A stretch of DNA of 64,000 bases from RGIG5612 sp045616165 (GCA_045616165.1 JAZLGF010000013.1:238638-302637); one strand, 5' to 3'. Shown: positions 26,541-34,863, counted from the stretch's first letter. Program-made: numbers and translations. The notes: generated by a model not told the origin, from the letters alone.

Positions 26541-27440
26541 ATGAAAAAAATATTACCAATTATATCAATAATATTAGCAGGTGTTTCGTGGGGTTGCTTA
26601 AGTTTATTTCTTAGGCCTCTTTCAAACTATGGTTTAGATGGAATGCAAATTGCTTTCATTAAAATCTTATATGCTGCAATTATTTTTTCTATTTTTGTAT
26701 TAATTGTTAATCCTAAATTATTTAAATTTAGATTAAAAGATATTTGGATATTTTTATGTCTTGGAATTATTTGTTTGAGTTTATTTTCCTTTTTATATTT
26801 TCAAACTTTAATTCATTCTGAAGTATCAGTAGCAGTTGTGCTTTTATATACATCTCCAATTTTCGTACTTATTTGTTCTGCTATTATTTTTAAAGAAAAG
26901 ATCACATTTAAAAAGATTATGGCAATAATTTTCACTTTATTTGGTTGCATTTTTGTTTCGGGATTAATAAATGGAGTTGCGATTATTTCGCCAATGGTTT
27001 TTCTTACAGGTTTATTATCTGGGCTAACATTTGGCTTGCAATCAATTTTTCAAAAACTAGCAATTGAAAAAAATTATAATACAATAACAATTAATCTTTG
27101 GGCTTTCATTATAGGTTCTATTTTCATTTTACCATTTGCAAGAGTTAAAGATACCATATCTATAATTAGAACTAATCCAAAAATTCTATTAATTGGATTG
27201 GGTTTAGCTTTAGTTAATGCTGTTATTCCATATCTTTTGTTTACATGGGGACTTAAAACAGTTGAGCCTTCTAAAGCCAGTATTTTAGTAGCAACTGAAC
27301 CAATGATAGCTTCTATTATTGGAATGTGTATATTCAAAGAAAGTCATGATATATTCAAAATACTTGGAGTTGTATTTATTATTATTGCTATTATTTTAAT
27401 GAATATCCAACCAAAAAAATCTACGATATCTTGTAAATAA
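26541..27440 (+). CDS. DMT superfamily (EamA) transporter
   Basis: Ten-helix drug/metabolite transporter with two EamA repeats, 299 aa. The first repeat begins with IISIILAGVSWGCLSLFLRPL and the second ends in PSKASILVATEPMIASIIGM (key residues ATEPMIA), a conserved EamA feature. It starts 4 nt after the oxidoreductase gene and is probably cotranscribed. The substrate cannot be inferred; EamA proteins often export amino acids or related metabolites. A second, different EamA gene lies at 33209. Confidence 0.88.
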   Translation: MKKILPIISIILAGVSWGCLSLFLRPLSNYGLDGMQIAFIKILYAAIIFSIFVLIVNPKLFKFRLKDIWIFLCLGIICLSLFSFLYFQTLIHSEVSVAVVLLYTSPIFVLICSAIIFKEKITFKKIMAIIFTLFGCIFVSGLINGVAIISPMVFLTGLLSGLTFGLQSIFQKLAIEKNYNTITINLWAFIIGSIFILPFARVKDTISIIRTNPKILLIGLGLALVNAVIPYLLFTWGLKTVEPSKASILVATEPMIASIIGMCIFKESHDIFKILGVVFIIIAIILMNIQPKKSTISCK

Positions 27441-27464
27441 ATATTATTTGTATTAAAATATCTT

Positions 27465-27562
27465 TTAGCTGGGGGTGCCATTAGGCTGAGATTAAACCCT
27501 ATAACTTGATTCGGATAATACCGACGTAAGGAAAGCTTTTTATCAAGTCTCCAGCTAGGAGG
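27465..27562 (+). promoter_or_regulatory. TPP riboswitch (THI element) with SD-sequestering platform
   Basis: Conserved elements are in order: GGGGGTGCC, GGCTGAGA (27484-27491), ACCC, ACTTGAT, GGATAATACCGACGTAAGGAAAGC. Downstream, CTCC (27549-27552) can pair with GGAG (27558-27561) of the ribosome binding site. TAGCTGG (27466-27472) at the 5' side can instead pair with CCAGCTA (27551-27557), and ACTTGAT (27504-27510) with ATCAAGT (27542-27548). This implies translational control, with thiamine diphosphate lowering thiT expression. The pairing switch is inferred. Confidence 0.93.
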
Positions 27563-27569
27563 TTTTTTT

Positions 27570-28109
27570 ATGCAAAAATTCACAGTTAAAACTTTAGTAT
27601 TTTCTGCTGTCGCAATTGCTCTTGCGATGGTAACTTCATTTATTAAAATTATTGATTTACCAATGGGCGGAGCAGTAACATTATTTAGCATGTTATTTAT
27701 TACTTTAATCGGTTATTGGTTTGGACCATTAATTGGAATTATTGGCGCAGTAGTTTATGGAATTCTTCAGTTTATTACAAACCCTGCATTCTTTTCATTC
27801 TTACAATTTATTTTTGACTATATTTTAGCTTTTGGATGTCTTGGGCTTTCAGGATTTTTTAATAAATTTAAGTTTGGTTTACAAGTAGGATATTTAGTTT
27901 CAATCTTTGGCAGATTTGTTTTTGGAGTTTTATCTGGTATTTTCTTTTTTGCTTCTTACGCAGAAGGAACTGGATTTGGACCTTTCATATATTCTGTTTT
28001 ATATAATGGATCTTATATTGGATTAGAGGGAATAATAACCATTGCAATCTTGTTTATCCCTGCTGTACGCAAGGGGTTGAATTATATAAAAAAGTTAGCT
28101 TTATCTTAA
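27570..28109 (+). CDS. thiT: Thiamine ECF transporter substrate-binding subunit ThiT
   Basis: S-component of an energy-coupling factor transporter that takes up thiamine; works with shared ECF ATPases and EcfT coded elsewhere. The 179-residue protein has about six helices, with the AVVYGILQF and QFIFDYILAFGCLGLSG segments typical of the YuaJ/ThiT family. It is directly behind a TPP riboswitch with AGGAGG 8 nt before the ATG, which supports the thiamine assignment. Confidence 0.92.
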   Translation: MQKFTVKTLVFSAVAIALAMVTSFIKIIDLPMGGAVTLFSMLFITLIGYWFGPLIGIIGAVVYGILQFITNPAFFSFLQFIFDYILAFGCLGLSGFFNKFKFGLQVGYLVSIFGRFVFGVLSGIFFFASYAEGTGFGPFIYSVLYNGSYIGLEGIITIAILFIPAVRKGLNYIKKLALS

Positions 28110-28141
28110 ATTATTTCTTATTATAGATTAATATTGTATTA

Positions 28142-28200
28142 TTGAATTAATATCGTTTTAGCGATATAATGTATTAGAACATATATCGTTTTAACGATAT
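28142..28200 (+). promoter_or_regulatory. Promoter with two operators for the toxin-antitoxin-like pair
   Basis: TTGAAT (28142-28147), 17-bp spacer, TATAAT (28165-28170). Two copies of the interrupted palindrome ATATCG-N6-CGATAT lie at 28150-28167 (TTTTAG centre, overlapping spacer and -10) and 28183-28200 (TTTTAA centre, just after the predicted start). They are 33 bp apart, about three helix turns, so a repressor could bind both on one DNA face. Confidence 0.8.
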
Positions 28201-28217
28201 TTTTATGGAGGCTTATT

Positions 28218-28892
28218 ATTTATATTTATCATGGGTCTGAAAAGATAATCCAATCACCACTTATTAACTTTGGTAACAACACAAATGATTTTGGCCAGGG
28301 TTTTTATTGTTGTGATGATATAGAACTTACAAAAGAATGGGCATGCCAAAATAGAACTAACGGTTTTGTAAATGCTTATGAAATAAATATGGAATACTTT
28401 AATATATTAGACCTTACAAGCAAGGATTATCATATTCTTAATTGGCTTGCATTAGTATTAAAAAATAAACATGTTGACGAAAGAAATAAATCAATAACTA
28501 AATTAAAAGAATATATTATTGATGAATTTAGCCCAGACTTAAAAAAAGTTGATATTATTTGTGCGCAAAGAGCTGATAATTCATATTTTACTGTAATACG
28601 AAGATTTTTGTCTTCGGATATATCCTTACACAAGTTCAGCGAACTTGTGTATAAAAATAACTTGTGCATTCAACTTGTGTTTATTAGTGAAAAGTCTATT
28701 AGCGCATTAGATTTTAAATATGCTCAAAACGTTGACTTTAATAGTTACTATAGAAAAATTGTTGATAAGGATTTGGAACTTCAAAATAGACTAAATACAA
28801 AAGATGATAATGATTATATTTTTATAAATGACATTTATAGTGATAGATGGAGAAATAATGATGAGCGCTTACAACGAATATTACATAGATGA
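28218..28892 (+). CDS. DUF3990-type protein, possible toxin with ADP-ribosyltransferase-like fold
   Basis: Coding extends well before the first in-frame ATG (28389): from 28218 it reads I-Y-I-YHGSEKIIQSPLINFG, then NDFGQGFYCCDDIELTKEWA, the typical N-terminus of DUF3990 proteins (YHGS, DFGxGFY and WA motifs). GGAGG (28207-28211) sits 6 nt before ATT 28218, so an AUU start codon is most likely, giving 224 aa. DUF3990 is related to ADP-ribosyltransferase-like folds and often sits beside small regulators, which suggests a toxin; this is not established. The end overlaps the HTH gene by 32 nt. A 10-bp hairpin lies inside (28628-28650). Confidence 0.72.
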   Translation: MYIYHGSEKIIQSPLINFGNNTNDFGQGFYCCDDIELTKEWACQNRTNGFVNAYEINMEYFNILDLTSKDYHILNWLALVLKNKHVDERNKSITKLKEYIIDEFSPDLKKVDIICAQRADNSYFTVIRRFLSSDISLHKFSELVYKNNLCIQLVFISEKSISALDFKYAQNVDFNSYYRKIVDKDLELQNRLNTKDDNDYIFINDIYSDRWRNNDERLQRILHR

Positions 28893-29502
28893 TTCAATGA
28901 ATATAATGGGAGAAATGTTTGACTATGCAGTTAATTGTCTTAATTATGATATAGACACTTTTTTTTCATGTTTTCTTTCATCAAATGTTTCATCAAATTT
29001 CGAAATTGGTAATCCAAAATATATTTCAGGAATATCTGGTGATGATTTAGCTTTACATGTATTAAAAACTATTGGTGTTAATTCTGAATATGTACTTCCT
29101 ATTTCAAAATCAAATTTTGATTCTATAGAATATTGGGTTGGAAGAATAATGGCATATTTTCAATGGAATAAAAATGTAACTTTTAAAGAGATGAATGATA
29201 ATGGATTATCTCCAAGCGAGATTGCTAAATATTATGATTTAAATAATAGTGATCTTCCAATGTTTATTATTAAAATTAATAAAATTTTTAATGATTCATA
29301 TTATAGTAAAGAAACACGTCTTTCTTACTATCGAAAGCTTTGTGGTTATACTCAAAAACAACTAAGCGATAAGTCTGGTGTTTCTCTAAGAATGATTCAA
29401 TTATATGAGCAAAGAAGAAACGATATTTCTAAAGCAAGTGTGGATGTTGTTATTAACTTGGCTGATGCTTTGGGATGCAGCGTTAAAGAATTGATTAGAT
29501 AA
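28861..29502 (+). CDS. HTH (XRE-type) regulator, possible antitoxin of the DUF3990 pair
   Basis: 213 residues. The N-terminal half starts AYNEYYIDDSMNIMGEMFDYAV, with FFSCFLSS and GNPKYISGISG further on, a pattern I recall next to DUF3990 genes. The C-terminal 60 residues are an XRE helix-turn-helix: LSYYRKLCGYTQKQLSDKSGVSLRMIQLYE. It is unusual that the DNA-binding domain is C-terminal. ATG 28861 has GGAG about 9 nt upstream and overlaps the preceding gene by 32 nt, so translation is coupled. It probably binds the two palindromes in the promoter and represses the pair; this is an inference. Confidence 0.75.
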   Translation: MSAYNEYYIDDSMNIMGEMFDYAVNCLNYDIDTFFSCFLSSNVSSNFEIGNPKYISGISGDDLALHVLKTIGVNSEYVLPISKSNFDSIEYWVGRIMAYFQWNKNVTFKEMNDNGLSPSEIAKYYDLNNSDLPMFIIKINKIFNDSYYSKETRLSYYRKLCGYTQKQLSDKSGVSLRMIQLYEQRRNDISKASVDVVINLADALGCSVKELIR

Positions 29503-29519
29503 ATAAATATTTGTATAAT
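29491..29519 (+). promoter_or_regulatory. Promoter of the RluF-type gene, probably leaderless
   Basis: TTGATT (29491-29496), 17-bp spacer, TATAAT (29514-29519). ATG 29526 is 6 nt after the -10, at the expected transcription start. The -35 lies in the last codons of the HTH gene. Confidence 0.7.
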
Positions 29520-29525
29520 AAATAT

Positions 29526-30281
29526 ATGAATAAAATCTCAAAAAATATAGTAAAAGATAATATAGATGAACCAGTGAGGCTAAATAAATTTTTAAGCGAT
29601 GCTGGTTTTTGTTCCAGAAGAGAAGCAGATAGGTTAATTGAAGCTGGCAAAGTATTTGTTGACGGGAAAGTTGCTCTTATGGGACAAAAAATTTTAATAG
29701 GTCAACAAGTAAAAGTTAATGAAAAAATTATTGAAGTTAATGACGAGATGATTTTAATTGCTTTTAATAAGCCTGTAGGTATTGAATGCACAACTGATTT
29801 AGGTAATCCAGATAATATAATTGACTATATTAAATATCCATCTCGAATATATCCGATAGGACGACTAGATAAGAATTCTTCTGGTTTAATTCTTCTAACT
29901 AACACAGGAGATATAGTTAATAAGATATTAAAATCTTCGAATTATCACGAAAAAGAATATATCGTAGATGTTGATAAACAGCTTACAACTGATTTTATAA
30001 ATAAAATGAGTAATGGAGTTGAAATATATTTAAATGACGGTGCAAAAAAAGTTATAACCAGGACATGTAAAGTTAAACAAATAGATAAATGTACTTTTTC
30101 AATAATTTTAACTCAAGGTTATAATAGACAAATACGTAGAATGTGTCAGACTTTAGGATATAATGTTTTAAAATTAAAAAGAATACGAATCATGAACATT
30201 AATTTAGGAAATTTACCTATTGGACATTATAGAAATATAACTGAATCTGAAATTAAAAAATTATTAAGTGGCCTTAAATAA
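29526..30281 (+). CDS. RsuA/RluB/RluF-family rRNA pseudouridine synthase
   Basis: Isomerises a uridine in rRNA. An N-terminal S4 domain (RLNKFLSDAGFCSRREADRLI) is followed by the synthase domain with IYPIGRLDKNSSGLILLTN, whose GRLDxxSxGL motif holds the catalytic Asp, and NRQIRRMCQTLGY near the end. This points to the RluB/RluF type for 23S rRNA; the exact target cannot be fixed. ATG 29526 lies where the transcript is expected to begin, so the mRNA is probably leaderless. The stop lies inside the terminator loop. Confidence 0.87.
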   Translation: MNKISKNIVKDNIDEPVRLNKFLSDAGFCSRREADRLIEAGKVFVDGKVALMGQKILIGQQVKVNEKIIEVNDEMILIAFNKPVGIECTTDLGNPDNIIDYIKYPSRIYPIGRLDKNSSGLILLTNTGDIVNKILKSSNYHEKEYIVDVDKQLTTDFINKMSNGVEIYLNDGAKKVITRTCKVKQIDKCTFSIILTQGYNRQIRRMCQTLGYNVLKLKRIRIMNINLGNLPIGHYRNITESEIKKLLSGLK

Positions 30282-30294
30282 AAGGCCACTTTTT
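30267..30294 (+). terminator. Terminator overlapping the end of the RluF-type gene
   Basis: AGTGGCCTT (30267-30275) pairs with AAGGCCACT (30282-30290); the stop codon is in the loop, and TTTT follows. Confidence 0.8.
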
Positions 30295-30318
30295 ATAGAT
30301 ATAATCATTAAAAATTAG

Positions 30319-30324
30319 TATAAT
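30319..30324 (+). promoter_or_regulatory. -10 box of ligA, probably leaderless
   Basis: TATAAT ends 6 nt before the ATG at 30331 and no Shine-Dalgarno is present. The candidate -35 (TAGATA, 30296-30301) is weak and directly follows the upstream terminator. Confidence 0.55.
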
Positions 30325-30330
30325 ATAAAT

Positions 30331-32283
30331 ATGAATAAATCAGAAAGAATCAAGGAATTAATTGAATTATTAAATAAAGCAAGTAAAGCTTATTATAAAG
30401 ATGACATTGAAATTATGTCTAACGCAGAGTATGACGAGCTTTACGATGAACTTGTATTGCTTGAAAATGAAACTGGTTTGATTTATTCAAATAGTCCTAC
30501 TCAAAACGTAGGCTATGAGGCTGCTAATGAGTTAATAAAAGAGAGACATGAAAGTCCTATGCTTTCTCTTGATAAAACAAAAGAAGTTCCTGTTTTAGCC
30601 GAATTTTTAGGTAATCAGTTAGGACTTTTATCATGGAAATTAGATGGGCTTACAATTGTTTTAACTTATGAAAATGGAACAATGGTTAAAGCAGTTACTA
30701 GAGGAAATGGAGAAATCGGAGAAGTTGTAACGTTAAATGCTAAAACTTTCGTTAATCTCCCTCTTAATATTCCATATAAAGGTAAACTTATTGTTAGAGG
30801 CGAAGCCGTTATAAAGTATTCGGATTTCGAAATAATTAATGCAAGTATTAGTGAAGCTTCATCAAAATATAAAAATCCAAGAAATCTTTGTTCAGGTTCA
30901 GTTAGACAATTAGATCCTTCTATAACAGCTAAAAGAAGAGTAAATGTATTTATTTTTTCTTTAGAAAGTGCTGAGGAAATTGATTTTAATAATTCTAACG
31001 AAGAAAAATTTAAATGGTTAAAAACATTAGGGTTTGATGTTGTCCCTTATAAAAAAGTTACTGCTTTAACTATCGAAGATGCTGTAAAAGAATATTCTGT
31101 TGAAATTGAAAACTTTGATGTACCATCGGATGGTCTTGTTCTTTTAATGGATGATATTACATATGGTAAAAGTTTGGGGATGACAGCGAAATTTCCTAAA
31201 AATGCAATGGCTTTTAAATGGAAAGATGAATTAGCCACAACAACTCTTTTAGATGTTGAATGGTCACCTTCAAGAACAGGTCTAATAAATCCTGTTGCTA
31301 TATTTGAGAGTGTTGAATTAGAAGGAACAACAGTTAGCAGAGCTTCTCTTCATAATTTAAGTATTATTGAAGGCTTAGAACTTGGGATAGGAGATCAAAT
31401 AACTGTTTATAAAGCTAATATGATTATTCCTCAAATCAAAGAAAATTTAACAAAGAAAAATGATTTGGTTCCTACAAAAATTTGCCCTGCATGTGGTGGA
31501 CCAACTGTTATAAAAAATGAAAATGATGTTAAAACTCTAATTTGTCCAAATCCGGAGTGTCCGGCTAAAAAAATAAAATCATTTGTAGATTTTGTAAGTA
31601 GAAATGCTATGAATATTGAAGGCATTTCTGAAGAAACTTTAGAAAAATTTATTGGTTGCGGATTTATTAATAATTTTGCTGATATCTATAAATTAGAGCA
31701 GTATAAAGAACGTATTACATCAATGATAGGATTTGGTGAGAAATCTTATGAGAATATAATAAATTCAGTGAATCAATCACGTAATACACAATGTTTTAGA
31801 ATTCTAAATGCTTTAGGCATATTAGGTATTGGTGTTGCAAATGCTAAAGTTATATCTAAACATTTTAATTATGATTTTAATAAAATACGAAATGCTAGTT
31901 TTGAAGATTTAATTAATATTGAGGGTATAGGTGACGTTCTTGCTAATTCAATTATTAATTATTTTAATGATAAAAAAAATAGTTTCGTTATTGACGAATT
32001 ATTAAATGAAGTTAATATAGAGTTACCGGAAATAAAAGAAGGTTTTGATAAATTAAAAGGTCTTACTTTTGTAATTACTGGTTCTCTAAATATTTATGAA
32101 AATAGAGATGCTCTAAAAGCTGAAATAGAAAGCTTTGGAGGAAAAGTAGCCGGTAGTGTTTCAGCAAAAACGAGTTATTTAATCAATAATGACATATTAA
32201 GTAATTCATCAAAAAATAAGACTGCTAAATCTCTTGGTATTCCGACTATTACCGAAGAAGAATATATTGAGAAATTTAAATAA
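30331..32283 (+). CDS. ligA: NAD+-dependent DNA ligase
   Basis: Seals nicks in replication and repair. The 650-residue protein has the adenylation motif KLDG with the active-site Lys (SWKLDGLTI near residue 107), the OB-fold, a four-cysteine zinc site (CPACGG and CPNPECPAKK), helix-hairpin-helix repeats (GIGVANAK, IEGIGDVLANSI) and a C-terminal BRCT domain (GLTFVITGSLN). Length is slightly below the usual 660-670. No Shine-Dalgarno; the TATAAT box next to the ATG suggests a leaderless mRNA. Confidence 0.94.
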   Translation: MNKSERIKELIELLNKASKAYYKDDIEIMSNAEYDELYDELVLLENETGLIYSNSPTQNVGYEAANELIKERHESPMLSLDKTKEVPVLAEFLGNQLGLLSWKLDGLTIVLTYENGTMVKAVTRGNGEIGEVVTLNAKTFVNLPLNIPYKGKLIVRGEAVIKYSDFEIINASISEASSKYKNPRNLCSGSVRQLDPSITAKRRVNVFIFSLESAEEIDFNNSNEEKFKWLKTLGFDVVPYKKVTALTIEDAVKEYSVEIENFDVPSDGLVLLMDDITYGKSLGMTAKFPKNAMAFKWKDELATTTLLDVEWSPSRTGLINPVAIFESVELEGTTVSRASLHNLSIIEGLELGIGDQITVYKANMIIPQIKENLTKKNDLVPTKICPACGGPTVIKNENDVKTLICPNPECPAKKIKSFVDFVSRNAMNIEGISEETLEKFIGCGFINNFADIYKLEQYKERITSMIGFGEKSYENIINSVNQSRNTQCFRILNALGILGIGVANAKVISKHFNYDFNKIRNASFEDLINIEGIGDVLANSIINYFNDKKNSFVIDELLNEVNIELPEIKEGFDKLKGLTFVITGSLNIYENRDALKAEIESFGGKVAGSVSAKTSYLINNDILSNSSKNKTAKSLGIPTITEEEYIEKFK

Positions 32284-32296
32284 ATAGAGGTGCATT

Positions 32297-33205
32297 ATGC
32301 CAATTAAAGTTCAACATGATCTTCCAGCTAGATCCGTAATCGAAAAAGAAAATATATTTATTATGGATGAAACAAGAGCTCTTTCACAGGATATTCGTCC
32401 TTTGGAAATTGTGCTTTTAAATTTAATGCCATTAAAAGAAGATACTGAAATTCAAATTATTCGTTCATTATCTAACACACCATTACAGGTTAATTTAACA
32501 TTCATGATTCCATCTGGACATAAATCAAAAAACACTGCAATGTCTCATTTGAACCAGTTTTATTATAATTTTAAGGAACTTAAAGATAGAAAATTTGATG
32601 GTCTAATTGTTACGGGAGCGCCATTAGAATTAATAAGTTATGAAGCCGTTGATTATTGGAATGAATTAGAACAAATTATGGATTGGGCAGAAGAAAACGT
32701 TACTTCTACTTTATATCTTTGTTGGGGTGCTCAAGCAGCGTTATATCATTTTTACGGATTAAAAAAATATAAATTAAGACAAAAAATTTCCGGTATTTAT
32801 TCTCATAATATTCATCATAGAAAATGTCCTTTAGTTAGAGGATTTGATGATGTTTTTTTAGCACCACATTCTAGAAACACAGAAGTTAGAGCAGATGATA
32901 TTAAAAAAATTAATGATATAACTATTTTAGCAGACTCTGATAAAGCAGGTGTATTTTTAGCTATGACAAATGATGGCAAAAAAATATTTGTTATGGGTCA
33001 TCCTGAATATGATAGAAATACTTTAGATTTTGAATATAAACGTGATTTGAAAAAAGGTCTTAATCCAAAAATACCTAAGAATTATTATCCAAAAAATAAT
33101 CCTGAAAATAAACCTTTGCTTACATGGCGAGGACATGCTAATACTTTATATACTAATTGGCTTAATTATTATGTATATCAAGCAACTCCATATGATTTAA
33201 ATTAA
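32297..33205 (+). CDS. metA: Homoserine O-acyltransferase (MetA type)
   Basis: Activates homoserine for methionine synthesis with an acyl group from acetyl- or succinyl-CoA. The catalytic Cys is in LCWGAQAALYHFYG, and the His-Glu pair in MGHPEYDRNTL. Ends normally at 302 aa. Clostridial MetA proteins usually use acetyl-CoA, but the sequence read here does not settle that. AGAGGTG precedes the ATG, 13 nt after ligA. No SAM riboswitch is present in the gap. Confidence 0.92.
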   Translation: MPIKVQHDLPARSVIEKENIFIMDETRALSQDIRPLEIVLLNLMPLKEDTEIQIIRSLSNTPLQVNLTFMIPSGHKSKNTAMSHLNQFYYNFKELKDRKFDGLIVTGAPLELISYEAVDYWNELEQIMDWAEENVTSTLYLCWGAQAALYHFYGLKKYKLRQKISGIYSHNIHHRKCPLVRGFDDVFLAPHSRNTEVRADDIKKINDITILADSDKAGVFLAMTNDGKKIFVMGHPEYDRNTLDFEYKRDLKKGLNPKIPKNYYPKNNPENKPLLTWRGHANTLYTNWLNYYVYQATPYDLN

Positions 33206-33208
33206 ATT

Positions 33209-34090
33209 ATGAATAAAATCATATTATCAAGAATAGAAATTATATTATCAATGGTTATATTTGGAAGTATTGGTGTATTTATAAAATATATCAATCTTCC
33301 AAGTAGTTTTATTTCCATGTGCAGGGGCTTAATAGCATTTATTTTTATTCTTATTTTGTGTTTAATTAAAAGAAAATCTGTAAATTTCAAATTCAAAAAA
33401 AAAGATTATTTATTATTATTGCTTACCGGAATAGCTTTAGGCTTTAATTGGGTTTTATTATTTGAGGCATATAAATATACCTCTGTAGCCGTTGCGACTT
33501 TATTTTATTATTTTGCTCCAGTATTAATAATCTTATTTACACCATTAATTGTTAAAGAGAAATTATCAATTCAAAAAATTATTTGTGTTATTTTTATTTT
33601 AATCGGTATGGTTTTTATTTCTGGATTAATTAATAATTATAATACAAAAGATTTCAATTTTATGGGAATTATTTTAGGAATTGGTGCCGCATGTTTATAC
33701 GCTTTTATTGTTTTAACTAATAAAAAAATTGATGCTGGTTCATATGAAAGAACAGGTGTACAAATGCTTGTTGCTGGTATAGTAATGATTCCATATGTTT
33801 TTACTACAGAAAAGGTAAGCAATCTAAGCTTTGATGCTAAATCAATTGTTTTCTTACTTATAGTTTGCATCGTGCATACTGGTATTGCTTATATGCTTTA
33901 TTTTGCAGCTATGGTAAATCTTTCTGCACAAACATGTGGAATCCTTAGTTATATTGACCCATTTGTTGCTGTTTTATGTTCAATGTTTATTCTTGTTGAA
34001 CCATATGATATATATACAATTATTGGTGCAATCTTAATTATTGGTGGGGCAGTATTCTCCGAAATTTCTCTAAAGAAAAAAACTGCATAA
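33209..34090 (+). CDS. DMT superfamily (EamA) transporter
   Basis: A 293-residue, ten-helix EamA-type exporter. The first repeat includes ILSMVIFGSIGVFIKYI and FYYFAPVLIILFTPLIVKE; the second ends GILSYIDPFVAVLCSMFIL (key SYIDPF). It starts 3 nt after metA, so it may be cotranscribed and export a related amino acid, which is an inference. The DMT protein at 26541 is a separate member with clearly different sequence. Confidence 0.87.
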   Translation: MNKIILSRIEIILSMVIFGSIGVFIKYINLPSSFISMCRGLIAFIFILILCLIKRKSVNFKFKKKDYLLLLLTGIALGFNWVLLFEAYKYTSVAVATLFYYFAPVLIILFTPLIVKEKLSIQKIICVIFILIGMVFISGLINNYNTKDFNFMGIILGIGAACLYAFIVLTNKKIDAGSYERTGVQMLVAGIVMIPYVFTTEKVSNLSFDAKSIVFLLIVCIVHTGIAYMLYFAAMVNLSAQTCGILSYIDPFVAVLCSMFILVEPYDIYTIIGAILIIGGAVFSEISLKKKTA

Positions 34091-34101
34091 AAATTTTCTC
34101 T

Positions 34102-34266
34102 TGCAATTATTTTTTATTTGTGTATAATTTCAAATTACAAATCTGATTTTTCAACATTTCTTGTTGGGATCTCAACACAAATTTCGTTTTGTTTTTTTAA
34201 TTAAATATTTTCATTTTGTATTTTTTATGCAATTCTTAAATTTCTTAACCTGTCAAGGAGGTTTCT
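34102..34266 (+). promoter_or_regulatory. Promoter and about 130-nt leader of the signal peptidase gene
   Basis: TTGCAA and TATAAT about 16 bp apart around 34102-34129 give a promoter. The leader holds a small hairpin TGTTG (34162-34166)/CAACA (34173-34177) and then ACAAA-TTTCG-TTTGT-like pairing followed by seven T (34192-34198), a possible weak attenuator. CAAGGAGG precedes the ATG. Confidence 0.45.
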
Positions 34267-34863
34267 ATGAACAAAAAATTCTTAAAAAAAATTTTTAATA
34301 TTACTTCTAAAATATTAGTAATTATTATTTGTGTTTTATTGAGTCTAATAATAATTCTTAATATTTCATTATGGGTTCATCAAAAATTAGAAAAAAATCA
34401 ATCTAAGATTTTTGGTATTTATCCTTTAATCGTTGAGTCTAATTCAATGTATCCAATATTTTCTAAAGGTGATCTTATTTTTTCTAAACCAATTAAACCA
34501 GGAGAAATTGTTGAAGGAGATATTATTTCTTTTGAAAATATCTATTCTCCTGAGAAAAAAATTATCACTCATAGAATAAATAAAATATTTTATGAAGATG
34601 GTATTAAAAAATTTACTACCAAGGGCGATTCAAATAATTTTGTTGATGAATTTACTTTAGATAGTAATTATATTCTCGGAAAATATGTTGGTGTTATTCC
34701 AAAACTTGGTGGATTTATTGAATTGGTAAGACAGCCTTTAACTTTGATATTAATTTTTGTTGTAATTATTTTAGCTTATTTACTAATTTACATTATGCAA
34801 CAAATTAAAAATCATAATAGAAAAAAATTATTAAGAAATAATCGCTATAAATCTGGGGTATGA
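34267..34863 (+). CDS. sipW: Type I signal peptidase, SipW (ER/archaeal) type
   Basis: Membrane protease that removes signal peptides. The 198-residue protein has an N-terminal helix (about 13-35) and a C-terminal helix (about 159-181), as in SipW. The catalytic Ser is in SNSMYPIFSKGD and the partner residue is His in ITHRI, instead of the Lys of usual bacterial enzymes, so it belongs to the S26B group. The gene just downstream encodes a protein with a SipW-type signal peptide, the expected substrate. Confidence 0.87.
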   Translation: MNKKFLKKIFNITSKILVIIICVLLSLIIILNISLWVHQKLEKNQSKIFGIYPLIVESNSMYPIFSKGDLIFSKPIKPGEIVEGDIISFENIYSPEKKIITHRINKIFYEDGIKKFTTKGDSNNFVDEFTLDSNYILGKYVGVIPKLGGFIELVRQPLTLILIFVVIILAYLLIYIMQQIKNHNRKKLLRNNRYKSGV

